Shown one piece after another: positions 18,091 through 26,901 of a DNA stretch of 64,000 nucleotides. The stretch covers positions 124,001 through 188,000 of the forward strand of contig BGKB01000012.1 of the NCBI GenBank assembly GCA_003116975.1, written 5' to 3'. Below the pieces are notes generated by a model. That model ran no database searches and was not told the origin of the DNA. It saw only the letters and a program-made list of their open reading frames with translations. Position 1 is the stretch's first letter. Every line of letters begins with the position of its first letter. Source of the DNA: Aurantiochytrium sp. KH105. Lineage: Eukaryota > Sar > Bigyra > Thraustochytrida > Thraustochytriidae. A program made the position numbers and the translations under genes.

Positions 18091-18697
18091 GCTGGCTAGG
18101 GATGAAGTCACTCACAGTCGTTAGTCGATAATGATTTCGTACCTTGCTGTGATAAAAAATAAAATTGAAAGAAAGGGTTACTTGCCCTTTTTTCGTTTGA
18201 CTTTTTGCATGTTGGATGAATGAATGATTGATTGCAGGAATGATCTACGATTACTTCGTCCATTGCATTCCTTTATTGGGGGGTTCGTGGCCACTCACTT
18301 GCATTTGCCTGTACCTTGCCTTAGCTTCTACTTGCCGTTTCGTTTGTCTTGTCCACGTTTGCAAAGCTTCATCATCAACACCGTTCGTCATCACATCACG
18401 AAGATTGAGGGTGTTATTAATTTCGTTTTGTGGCTCTCTTTCTCTCTCACTTTCCCCTTACAAATGCAGGCTCTCTCTTTTCCAACGCCCACCGCGGGCA
18501 CACCCTCGCCGCGCTCTCCCTCTCTCTTTCCACTCCTTCTCAGTCCTCCTGCTCCTCCTCCTTCCCGGATCGCGTCGGGCCGGGGAAGGGGGTCGATCTC
18601 GTCGCGATGACGCGGATGGCGTGCGAGGTGACGCACATCTCGCTCCCCGTCAGCCAGCCGGTGAGTGTACAATAAACAACCTCCTTTGCCGACAATC

Positions 18698-18901
18698 ATG
18701 GATGCGGAAAAACCGGGAGGAAAAGCAACCGAGGAGGGGGGGAAGAAATCGACAGCATCCTCACCGGCGTCAAACGACAGCAAAAAAAAAACGGGAGGAA
18801 AAGCGACCGAGGAGGGGGGAAAGAAATCGACAGCATCCTCACCGGCGTCAAACGACAGCAGGCAGGCAGGCAGGCAGGCAGGCGGGCGGGCAGAGGGATA
18901 A
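18698..18901 (+). CDS. Small ORF made of a duplicated 26-codon unit (doubtful)
   Basis: 67 codons from ATG 18698. It consists of two in-frame copies of a Lys/Glu/Ser-rich unit (GGKATEEGGKKSTASSPAS) with period 78 bp, followed by translated GGCA repeat. The period is a multiple of three and both copies encode identical residues with only one or two silent or indel changes. No known family. It may equally be a recent non-coding duplication inside the 5' region or an intron of the next gene. Confidence 0.25.
   Translation: MDAEKPGGKATEEGGKKSTASSPASNDSKKKTGGKATEEGGKKSTASSPASNDSRQAGRQAGGRAEG
18715..18862. repeat. 78-bp tandem duplication
   Basis: Two copies (18715-18792 and 18793-18862, second slightly shorter) nearly identical across about 70 bp; the first ends in a nine- to ten-base A run. 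Followed directly by a GGCA microsatellite to 18884. Confidence 0.9.
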
Positions 18902-19069
18902 ACAAAGCAGTTGGCGCGCCAAGTTCCGCACTTGCGGCGACGCATTGTCCACTTGCGGGCCTCCTCGTTCCCCTCCTTCCCGCTTTTCCTCCATTTCTTT
19001 CATTCGTGCATTCATTCCTTCCTCCCTTCTTCCCTTTCTTTCGATTCTCTCTTTTCGATTCTTTCTTTC

Positions 19070-19107
19070 TTGCCTGCTTGCCTGCTTGCTTGCTTGCTTG
19101 CTTGCTT
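19070..19107. repeat. (TTGC)n microsatellite
   Basis: TTGCCTGC units followed by at least five TTGC units at the end of a long pyrimidine tract upstream of the PH-PP2C start. Confidence 0.85.
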
Positions 19108-19284
19108 TCTTCGTCGAGCTTGGTCGAGCTCGCGGCGGCAGAGACCGACCGAGCGGCGGCGCGGCGGCGCGGAGCGTGCGGCGGAGCGAGCGGGCGCGGA
19201 GGGCGGCGGGCGCGGCCGCGTGCGGACTGCGCGGGTCGCTGCGCGGCCTCTCTCCCGCGCGCGGGGCCGGCGGCGCTGGCGGAG

Positions 19285-22200
19285 ATGGCGGAGATGGCCG
19301 CGGAGAGTGGCGGCGGCGGCGCGAGGGCGCTGCCGCGCGCGGCGAGGGCGGTCTGCGTGCCGGCGCGGCGCGGCGGCGGCGGCGGCGGCGGCGGAGGCGC
19401 GGCAGGGAGGGCCCCGGGCACCCTGCGCAGCGCGCCGGGACGCACCGCGGTCGTGGCGCAGAGCCTGCAGGAGCCGCGGACGCTGGACAACTACAGGGAG
19501 CTCTTCGGGCGCGGCAACAGGAGCGGGTACCTGGAGATCAACCGCGTGATGCGCGGCAGCAGCCCGCACGCGTCGCAGTGGAGGCGAAAGTACGTGGAGC
19601 TAGAGGACGGCGTCGTCTACGCCTCCGATGAGCGAGACCACGCGCAGGAGCGACTCGTGACCATCAAGGAGGTCACCAGCGTCAAGACGGCCAGGTCTCT
19701 GGAGAGCGACACCATCATCTCCCTCTCGACGCCAAAAGAGTGCTTTTACTTGCACACCGCAGACGACGCAGAGATGAAGGACTGGCTTTTGTCTTTCCAC
19801 ACGACGGTCATTAACGTTTTGCTCGTGAGCAACGGCTCAACACGGCACATCGTGGCCGGAAGGTCACAGAGCGGAGACATGGACGATCAACCCATGGTTT
19901 ATGCTTCACTGGATGGCAACGGTAGCATGGGTCTAGCCAGGTATGGAAACAGCGACGGTCTCCGCGCGTGGGGCGGTGCTGGCGTCGCAGGGAGTCTGCC
20001 CCAACCTTCTGGCGGTCCGCCCTTTGTGACGGGTCTTCCAACGGTGGACCAGCTGCCAGGGCAGACGCTACACAAGTCTGCCACGCGAGATTTCTCCGTG
20101 CCTGTCTCGCTGAGCACCTCGCCGCGCGACTTTCCGCAGGAACCGCGGCGGGCATCGACTACCGCGGCGCCCTTGGAGCGCACCATGCTTGAGGTCGACA
20201 GCGCCCTTGCGGGGCTGTCGCCTCCAGCGCTCTCGACAAGTCCGAGCCGAGTGCCCACATCAGGGGCAGCGAGGAGGGCGTCATTTCTTGCCGCGCATGG
20301 ACCTCGAATGACGGAGTCAACCAAACGCGTGCACGAGCCTCCTGTGGAGATGGACTCTCGCACTGGGCTCGAACTCAGCAGCAGTTTTAGCAGTACGGGT
20401 AGCAATGGGCACCAGCATGCTCGTCGATTTCAGGATAGTGAGCACAATTACTGCTATGATCATGATAGTGGATTCGATAGCACGAGCAGCGTCAGCAGTG
20501 CCAGTAGCGCTCGCGACCACAACCACCATCACCACCACCACCACCACCACCAGGAGGCTACGGGACCAAGGGAGAACGACCTCGAAAGGTCAAATGCCAT
20601 GTCATATTGGCCGCCACAGTCACCAAAAGCGTCAACAACTTCCTTTTCTCCGCGCGTCGCGGTGCCTGCCGAGCCGCCAACGTCGTCTGGCCTTTCTGCA
20701 GCACTCGGGACCGCCTCGCGCCGAGATGCCCCGTCAACTGAGCTTAAATCCGAGGTTGCGTACGATCATTTACACTCCGATGGCACACCTATCCCTTCTG
20801 CTGCTGATGCTGCTTTTTCTGGTCATAATAATGACGACGCTAAAGATCGCGTTGATAAAAAGGAAGAGGAACAAGCCAAGGCGTCCGAGTCCGCAGGGGC
20901 TCGCGAGAAGAGCTCATTGGCGTCTCTCCTGTCGTCAATGTCTGTGTCTGCGAGCGGCGGTGGGGGCGTCAAGTCCAAATATGTGCCCCCACATTTGCGT
21001 AACAAGGGTAATGGCAATGGCGGAGGTGGTGATTTACCGCCGCCAGAAGTGCATCCTTATATGAGCGGGGACGAGGACGCGCTGGGTATGTTTGCCATGG
21101 AGGGAAGCGGGTCACGCGATCAAGGTGAGGCAAGAGGATCCGAAGACGAGTCGCTGGCCACGGGAACGGAGCAACAAGCGGGCAGTAGTGAAAATGGCAA
21201 GGACAATGATGAGAGCGACGGTTTGCATAGCAACAAGGCAGAGTCGCAGTTCTTTGGAAGGAGCGCTGAGCAAGGGTGCCGCGCCACGATGGAGGACTTT
21301 GACGTGGCCTTGCCGCGACTCGAGGAAGATAAACCTCTCGGTTTCTTTGCGGTTTACGATGGACATTGTGGTACGCGCGTTGCGGAGCTTGCGAGCCAGC
21401 AGCTGCACAAGTACGCCCAGGAGCACGAGGCGATTTTTGAGGACTGGCCACGCGGAGCGCGGACTGCAACCTTTGACGCGTTCGCGCGGCTAGAGCGTGA
21501 ATTCTTCGAACTTGCAACGTCCCGAGAGCACCCTTTGCGCGACGGCTCGTGCGCGATCGTGCTGTTGGTGCATTATCCCGAAACAGACAGCACGCGTGCG
21601 GACGGAGTGGCTGTGGCGAATCTGGGAGATTCACGCGCAGTTCTCTTTAACGAAGGCTATGTGTCGGATCTTTCCGTAGAACATTCACCCGCGCGACCCG
21701 ATGAGCGAGCGCGAATCGAAGGCGTTGGTGGTTGGGTGACCGTGGAGCGCGAAATGCTAATCGAGAAATTGCATCGCGTGGACCTTGACGACCCTGACAT
21801 TCGCGAGCGTGTGAAGCGTCGCTTCAACTATGTAGAAACGAGTCGTGTGAATGGAGAATTAGCAGTTTCTCGCGCGTTAGGCGACATTGACTACAAAAAG
21901 CCTGCACAAGACGAGTATCAGTGGTTTTTCCCAAGTACGCACGAGGCAGCTGGAAAACCCTCGTTTGTCTTTGGCGACGATCTCGTGAATTCAATCCCGG
22001 AGTGGAAGCATGTCGAACTGGAGGCGCATGCTTCTGAGCGCGGCACTTCGGGCGCGAATACCTTGCCGCTAACCGAAGACCTCGCGCAAGGTCCCTTTGT
22101 GGTTCTCGCATGTGATGGCTTGTGGGATGCTATCACGAGTGAGGAGGCGATCGAGTACTGCCGTACCTGTCATTCGCCGCAGCAGGCGAGCGACTTACTG

Positions 22201-22296
22201 GTTGAAGTTGCTTTGCGGATGGGCACTTCGGATAACGTCACAGCTCTCGTCGTGCCCTTGGCCTCGGACGCCTTTGCGCGACCATCGATTTCATAA
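19285..22296 (+). CDS. PH domain-PP2C protein phosphatase fusion
   Basis: 1003 residues from the ATG at 19285; the frame is open upstream but only from a GTG. A PH domain occupies about 80-178 (SGYLEINRV.., WRRKYVELEDGVVY.., CFYLHTADDAEMKDWLLSFH), ending with the expected Trp helix. A long Ser/Pro-rich linker with a His run (20525-20553) follows. The C-terminal PP2C domain (about 655-995) has all metal-site residues: RATMEDFD (Glu670), FAVYDGHCG (Asp692, Gly693), VANLGDSRAV, ACDGLWD (Asp944) and GTSDN (Asp983). It should be an active Mn/Mg-dependent Ser/Thr phosphatase placed at membranes by phosphoinositide binding. An insertion in the domain between the LGDSR and SRALGD motifs is longer than usual. 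Gly-rich stretches near residues 9-40 are GCG repeats. Confidence 0.9.
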   Translation: MAEMAAESGGGGARALPRAARAVCVPARRGGGGGGGGGAAGRAPGTLRSAPGRTAVVAQSLQEPRTLDNYRELFGRGNRSGYLEINRVMRGSSPHASQWRRKYVELEDGVVYASDERDHAQERLVTIKEVTSVKTARSLESDTIISLSTPKECFYLHTADDAEMKDWLLSFHTTVINVLLVSNGSTRHIVAGRSQSGDMDDQPMVYASLDGNGSMGLARYGNSDGLRAWGGAGVAGSLPQPSGGPPFVTGLPTVDQLPGQTLHKSATRDFSVPVSLSTSPRDFPQEPRRASTTAAPLERTMLEVDSALAGLSPPALSTSPSRVPTSGAARRASFLAAHGPRMTESTKRVHEPPVEMDSRTGLELSSSFSSTGSNGHQHARRFQDSEHNYCYDHDSGFDSTSSVSSASSARDHNHHHHHHHHHQEATGPRENDLERSNAMSYWPPQSPKASTTSFSPRVAVPAEPPTSSGLSAALGTASRRDAPSTELKSEVAYDHLHSDGTPIPSAADAAFSGHNNDDAKDRVDKKEEEQAKASESAGAREKSSLASLLSSMSVSASGGGGVKSKYVPPHLRNKGNGNGGGGDLPPPEVHPYMSGDEDALGMFAMEGSGSRDQGEARGSEDESLATGTEQQAGSSENGKDNDESDGLHSNKAESQFFGRSAEQGCRATMEDFDVALPRLEEDKPLGFFAVYDGHCGTRVAELASQQLHKYAQEHEAIFEDWPRGARTATFDAFARLEREFFELATSREHPLRDGSCAIVLLVHYPETDSTRADGVAVANLGDSRAVLFNEGYVSDLSVEHSPARPDERARIEGVGGWVTVEREMLIEKLHRVDLDDPDIRERVKRRFNYVETSRVNGELAVSRALGDIDYKKPAQDEYQWFFPSTHEAAGKPSFVFGDDLVNSIPEWKHVELEAHASERGTSGANTLPLTEDLAQGPFVVLACDGLWDAITSEEAIEYCRTCHSPQQASDLLVEVALRMGTSDNVTALVVPLASDAFARPSIS

Positions 22297-23318
22297 CTTA
22301 TGTGATTCCCAAGCAAGTAAGCAGGTTTCTGATTTTCAATGCATTTTTTGTCCTCGCAGCTTTTGAAAAAAGAATCGATCAACCTATGTACGGAAGGACT
22401 TGGAGGGAAGATACGGTCGATGGTGGCGGCCATGAGGAAAGCCTAAAAGCAAGCATTGAACAGCCACAGGGATGATGACTGATGTGATTCGTAAAAGCGG
22501 TAGAGAAATAATTGCTGCAACGCCCCGTTTTCTTCCGTCTGCGTTTCCAACCCTCGTGGTTTTTTTCTAAGAGCCAGACGACTTTTGCACGGAAAAAACA
22601 ATCGTTGGTGACGGCCATGCTGTTTGGTAGTGGAAAAAGCAGGTTGTCTTGGACAAGGTGTTTGTCTTCTTGAGTTTTAAAAAAACTTGCTGCGTGCAGT
22701 CGTGCTTCTTTAATGTTATGCGCTTCGTGCTTCTCTTTTATCACTCTCGTCTTGGTCTCGCACCGTCCAACTCGAAGGTCGAGCAGTTCTTTTGCCTTTC
22801 GATCCAACTCAATTTCATTTGATATTGTGCAAAGCACCGAGTAGGCTTATCACCACGAATTCTTTGTGATCTCTTCCATATTTGCCAAGCATGGGCTCAT
22901 GCGTGTCGCGAGCAGATTACAAGGCTGCATCGAAAACGGTCTTGCATGTCATGGGCTATCTTGCGGTGAATAAATAAAAATGAAAAATGAACTTCGTGTC
23001 CAAAGCTCAAAGCTTTCGTGGCGAGGCAGGGCAGCGCGTGCGAGGTCGGGCCGGCAGAGCAAGCGGGCCAGCGTGCGCAGCGCGCGCAGCGGGGCAGAGC
23101 GCGACGTGGCGGAGGGCGCTTTCGGTGCTCTCGCAAAGCCGCGGAGCGCGGCGAGTGTCTCCTTCGGCGCTGACGTTGAGATAGATTCAGCCTCGAAGGC
23201 GAGGCTCGACGGCGGGCGAGCAAACCGTCTCGAGCACGCGAGCGCGGGCGAGGGGAGCGTGCGAGGCGAAGCAAATACGCGGAGGGGTGCGTAGATCAGG
23301 CCGCTGGACGTGCACACA
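22297..23318. promoter_or_regulatory. Intergenic region between PH-PP2C and LSm4 genes
   Basis: First ~670 bp is AT-richer with no supported gene; the last ~330 bp is GC-rich and is the likely LSm4 promoter. A 104-codon plus-strand frame at 22980-23294 and a 152-codon minus-strand frame at 22379-22837 are not convincing. Confidence 0.5.
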
Positions 23319-23831
23319 ATGCTTCCACTGACGCTGCTACGTGCGGCGGAGGGGAGCACTGTGATGATCGAGCTCAAGAACGGCGAGACGTACGCGGGCA
23401 CGCTGGTGAACTGCGACAACTTTATGAATATCAACCTAAAGGATGTGACGCTCACGTCTGCAGACGGAAGCTCGTTCTTCAAGATTATGGAGTGCTACGT
23501 GCGCGGATCGACAATCAAGTATTTGCGCGTGGCGCCGGCGATGTTGGAGAAGGCTGATGAGCTGGATGCGAACTCGCGGCAGCATCGGTCGGGTCAGCGC
23601 GGCCGCGGAGGACGCGGAGGACGTGGCGGCCGGGGTGGCTACAGCCGCGGCCCGAATGACAACAATGCTGGGCGAGGATCAGGCGATCGCGGACGCGGGC
23701 GTGGCGGAGGCAGTCGCCGCGGAGGTCGAGGAGGTGGTGGTGGCGACCGTGGTGGTCATGGTGGCCGCGGCGGTCGCGGTGGCCGTGGCGGCTCCAGTAC
23801 TCGCGGCTCTGGAAGGGAAAGTCACTCGTAG
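23319..23831 (+). CDS. LSM4: U6 snRNA-associated Sm-like protein LSm4
   Basis: 170 residues from the ATG at 23319, giving the family N-terminus MLPLTLLRAAEG. The Sm1 motif (VMIELKNGETYAGTLVNCDNFMNINL, read in two parts around 17-43) and Sm2 motif (YVRGSTIKYLRV, about 63-74) closely match LSm4 of animals and plants. LSm4 is part of the LSm2-8 ring on U6 snRNA in the nucleus and the LSm1-7 ring in cytoplasmic mRNA decay. The C-terminal half (from about 88) is a Gly/Arg-rich RGG tail of about 80 residues, a usual LSm4 feature and a likely arginine methylation site. Convergent with the BLOC1S4-like gene. A GTG three codons upstream is in frame but not needed. Confidence 0.96.
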   Translation: MLPLTLLRAAEGSTVMIELKNGETYAGTLVNCDNFMNINLKDVTLTSADGSSFFKIMECYVRGSTIKYLRVAPAMLEKADELDANSRQHRSGQRGRGGRGGRGGRGGYSRGPNDNNAGRGSGDRGRGRGGGSRRGGRGGGGGDRGGHGGRGGRGGRGGSSTRGSGRESHS

Positions 23832-24429
23832 AATGTGGTTTATTTGCCTGCCCGGATTCATAGCATTTTTTCCCTGTATTTCTGATCAGCTTGTCACTTG
23901 AGGATTTCTCTCCAATTGATGGTGAATCGCGATGAGAAGTGCTCCAAAAAAAAAGGAGCAAGAAAAGCAAACACCTTGCAGAAATCTTTGTCTTGCCTGC
24001 TGTGTGAAATATGGGCAGCTCAGTGCGATTGATTGATTGCTTTTCTGAATCACAAAGCTATCTGAATCGCCGTGTTGCAACACCAAGCTGTCTTGATCTT
24101 GCAGTTGTAGAAAGACAAGAATGAAGCTTGGCATTTTTGGCGTGCGTCCCAGTGTTCCAGTCTTTGCGTCCCAGCGTTCCAGTCTTTCATGGAGTTTTCC
24201 ATGGTCTTAGTAAAACGCTTGCGTCCGCTCGTTCGCACGAGCAAAGTCGGTGCTCATCCCGTGTCGAGCGCAAGAAAAGCTAGCAAGCCAGTGCCATGAC
24301 GAGCCAGTGTTATGATAAGCCGGTGCGATGCCAAGCCAGTATCAGTCATTTATCGAGAGTGTCCGGCTGTACAGCAGACGAATTTGTAGCTCACTCATCC
24401 CTGACAGGCTCGGTTTCATAGCAGTACCT
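23832..24429. other. Convergent 3'-3' spacer, AT-richer
   Basis: No gene supported. Contains short direct repeats such as GTCCCAGTGTTCCAGTCTTT-like copies near 24146-24186 and CAAGCCAGTG/GAGCCAGTGT copies near 24283-24340. Confidence 0.45.
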
Positions 24430-25059
24430 TCAAGATGCCGATGCCGATGCCGATGCCGATGCCGATGCCGATGCCGGTGATGACAATGATGCCTTTGCTT
24501 TGTGCAAAAGATCGAGGGGGCGATTGATTTCTGTCCAAGGAAGCAGGGACTTGCTATCCTCGAGTGCATCTGATGTTGGAGGAGACGGAGTTGACGCGCG
24601 TTTCCAGGGCGGTGCCGCTGCAAAGCGTTCAAACCAAGCCTGTGGTGAAGGCGCGGGGAGGCTTGTATTTTGCATTTGTGGGATTCCGGCTTTGCGCTCG
24701 GCTGCAAGGACATGACGCTCGACCTCGTCAAGCGAGGCATCGACATCGTCGACGAAGGCTTCTGCCGTACGCACGTCTTCATAGAGACTCTCGAGCTCGT
24801 GCACCGGGCCTGCGGCAATACGCTTCACAATCTCCCTCGCAGCGATGATGCGTGCGTTTTGCACTTCGAGCCCCTGCGCAGACTGCGTCAAGGCCGCCTC
24901 CAAGACGTCGAGCGCCGCGTTGGCGTCCTGCAGCGGCGCCTCGAGCGTGTCGTCGGCAAGCGCTCGCCAGACGGCGGACGCGAGTCGTCCAAGGTCTTGG
25001 CGCGCTGCAGCGTCCATCTCTGCAGCGGGGCCCGCGCGGACTCCCTCCGCACGCTCCAT
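24430..25059 (-). CDS. BLOC-1 subunit 4 (cappuccino)-like coiled-coil protein
   Basis: 209 residues from the ATG at 25059. The core (about 45-128) is helical. Its end, LYEDVRTAEAFVDDVDASL then DEVERHVLAAERKAG (92-125), follows the pattern I know from BLOC1S4/cappuccino: (I/L)Y..V..EAFV..V.....E..VL.AE...G. BLOC-1 works in sorting to lysosome-related organelles and endosomal tubule formation. A Pro/Trp-containing linker (135-185) follows, then a C-terminal Ala-Ser repeat (196-209) encoded by the GATGCC hexanucleotide array that runs to the stop codon. Long frames reaching upstream to 25851 are antisense to the TPR gene. Divergent to the TPR gene, 327 bp away. The family call rests on a short helical match, so it is moderate. 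Confidence 0.6.
   Translation of the reverse strand: MERAEGVRAGPAAEMDAAARQDLGRLASAVWRALADDTLEAPLQDANAALDVLEAALTQSAQGLEVQNARIIAAREIVKRIAAGPVHELESLYEDVRTAEAFVDDVDASLDEVERHVLAAERKAGIPQMQNTSLPAPSPQAWFERFAAAPPWKRASTPSPPTSDALEDSKSLLPWTEINRPLDLLHKAKASLSSPASASASASASASAS
24434..24475. repeat. (GATGCC)n hexanucleotide array in coding sequence
   Basis: Seven tandem units on the plus strand, read on the minus strand as the Ala-Ser tail of the BLOC1S4-like protein. Confidence 0.9.
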
Positions 25060-25386
25060 GGCAGCGGGCGTCTCGCGTTTGCTGCTCGCTCGTGCGTCCC
25101 CGCGTCGAGCACGTGGTGCCCACGCGCAGCAGTAGGCCGCCGCCAGCTTGAGCAGCAGCTTGAGCAGCAGCTTTTGCGGCAGCACAACGACAACGACAAC
25201 GTCACTAAGCACCGCGAGAGCGGCAGCAGTAACGCTTTCAAGGCCGCGCAGGACGGTCGCGGCGGGGGCCGCGAGAGCGGCAGCGCCGCGCGGAGAGGGG
25301 ACGGGGCGAGCCGGGCGTGCGTGCGTGCGTGCAGCGGCAGCGGCAGCGGAGCAGGAGGTCTCGGCGGAGCGGGAAGGCGGAGCAGG
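25060..25386. promoter_or_regulatory. Compact bidirectional promoter region
   Basis: 327 bp separates the ATGs of the BLOC1S4-like gene (minus) and the TPR gene (plus). Contains GCAGCTTGAGCA-type direct repeats (25143-25172) and a CAACGA run (25185-25202). Confidence 0.55.
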
Positions 25387-26289
25387 ATGGCGGGTTCCGG
25401 CATGCCGCGCGACCTGCTGGCGACGGCGCTGCAGCAGGGCGCGGCGGGCGCGCGCGAGGGCGAGAGACTCGTGACGGAGGCGGAGCACCGCGCGCACGAG
25501 GTGCGTGCCGCGAGGATGCGCAGCGCCGAGGAAAAGGAAATGCAGCAGGATGGCGTGGAAGAGGGGGTGTCGCCAGAGGCGTCGCAGCAGGTCGTCGCGA
25601 CGAGGAGACCCCGCGGGGACTGGGCGGAGACGTACGCGATGTGGAGCGACTGGCACGCGGAAGAGGCGTACCAAGAAAAGGTCGCCATGGAGGAGAAACG
25701 ACTGGCGGCCTCGGCGCAGCGCGCGCAAATTGCAGGGTGCAATCATGATCACTCGGCCGAGCGCGAGCTCATGGAGAAATCGACGCGGGTAAAGCTCGAC
25801 GAGTGCCGCGTCTTTCGCGAGGAAGGCAATGCATGGTTCGAAGAGGGACAATACTTTCGCGCGAGCGAGAAGTACCGGCGCGTGACGATCTGGTTAGACT
25901 ACACGTTTCCGGACACGGACGAGGAGCTGAAGGAGATGCAAGAGGTTCATCTGCCGGCACTGGTGAACTTGGCGGTGTGTTTCCTCAAGCTGGGAGACGC
26001 TGCGCAGGCTATGGAGCTGGCGCGTCGAGCGCTGGACATGGACCCGGACAATCTCAAAGCGCTGTACTGTCGAGCCAAGGCAAATCGTCTGGAGGACAAG
26101 TTTGAGGAGGCCTCGGTGTATTTAAAGCGAGCTTTGGCGTTGGACTCTGAGAATTTCGAGCTTCGCAAGGAGGCTGCACTGCTGCGCAACAAGGCTTCGC
26201 GGTATCGCGAGGATAGCAAGCTACGAGCGCAGGCGATGTTTCGGGGCGCGGGCAACGCAGAGCGCGCTCAGTTGTTGCGTATCGGATAA
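25387..26289 (+). CDS. TPR-domain protein, immunophilin/co-chaperone type
   Basis: 300 residues from ATG 25387. The N-terminal half (1-135) is helical and charged without a recognisable domain. Three tetratricopeptide repeats follow: FREEGNAWFEEGQYFRASEKY (143-163 region), LPALVNLAVCFLKLGDAAQAME (189-210 region), LKALYCRAKANRLEDKFEEASVYLKRAL (223-250 region), then DSENFELRKEAALL. The layout, with a longer first-to-second spacing and NLA.C.LKLG, resembles the TPR unit of FKBP and AIP-type proteins that bind Hsp90/Hsp70 tails, but no FKBP domain is present. Role inferred as co-chaperone or adaptor. Convergent with the Q/N-rich gene. Confidence 0.85.
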   Translation: MAGSGMPRDLLATALQQGAAGAREGERLVTEAEHRAHEVRAARMRSAEEKEMQQDGVEEGVSPEASQQVVATRRPRGDWAETYAMWSDWHAEEAYQEKVAMEEKRLAASAQRAQIAGCNHDHSAERELMEKSTRVKLDECRVFREEGNAWFEEGQYFRASEKYRRVTIWLDYTFPDTDEELKEMQEVHLPALVNLAVCFLKLGDAAQAMELARRALDMDPDNLKALYCRAKANRLEDKFEEASVYLKRALALDSENFELRKEAALLRNKASRYREDSKLRAQAMFRGAGNAERAQLLRIG

Positions 26290-26901
26290 ATTAGTAGCTC
26301 GAGCTCAAAAAGCAGAAGAATCGCAGCTGGAGGTTATTTCTTCTGCACTAGTACCACTTCGTTGGTCATGATCGAGGCCATCACAGTGCAGACGAACAAG
26401 ACAATTGTTTGCATTTCACTGTTGACTGTAATGGACACGAGCCGGACTATGGCGATTCGTGACGCTGCTTTGGCAAACCAAAGGAGAAGCGCATGAATGA
26501 TTGATTGACGGAGAAAAGGTGCTCTTCGGCCTTGTGCCTAACACCATACTTGGAAAGAAGAAAGGAAAAAAAATAAGTGTCGGCTTGTTTTGCATCGGAG
26601 AATTCGTGGGACACGCTTTTCGAAAAGAGAATTTTTCTTTTACCTTGGACGAAAGCTATCGATGGTCATTCACACTTTGCGGAGGAGAAGCACGGCGCTT
26701 TATATGAACCGGGACATTCATTCTTGAACAATTGTTGTTATTCTCGATTTTGGAGGGGAGAGGGAAAGTAGACGAATCTAAACATGTTGCGCGCGTGAAG
26801 GGAGAGATTGTTCGACACAAGACAAGAGCGAACGAAGAAAAGGCTCGGAATGGAAAAAGAGTGCTCAAAAAATAAATGTACTTGTCGCTGCTATGAATTA
26901 G
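26290..26901. other. Convergent 3'-3' spacer
   Basis: AT-richer sequence with no supported gene; short frames (60-70 codons) only. Confidence 0.5.

Larger units (their letters stand above)
18091..19284. promoter_or_regulatory. Intergenic / 5' region of the PH-PP2C gene
   Basis: Holds an AT-rich 3' region, a 78-bp tandem duplication (18715-18862), a GGCA run (18860-18884), a long pyrimidine tract (about 18965-19115) ending in TTGC repeats, and then very GC-rich sequence up to the ATG. A short frame beginning at ATG 18607 runs into GTGAGT at 18661, which could be a splice donor; see findings. Confidence 0.5.

Noticed and set aside
22379..22837. 152-codon minus-strand frame
   Set aside because: Starts at GTG only, composition is that of AT-rich spacer, no homology.
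22980..23294. 104-codon plus-strand frame with ATG before LSm4
   Set aside because: Arg/Ala/Ser-rich translation of a GC-rich promoter; no domain and no conservation signal visible.
24670..25386. Upstream extension of the TPR gene frame
   Set aside because: It is antisense to the BLOC1S4-like gene; the ATG at 25387 gives a natural N-terminus.
25060..25851. Upstream extension of the BLOC1S4-like frame
   Set aside because: Antisense of the TPR gene; basic and Leu/Arg-rich translation is a shadow.
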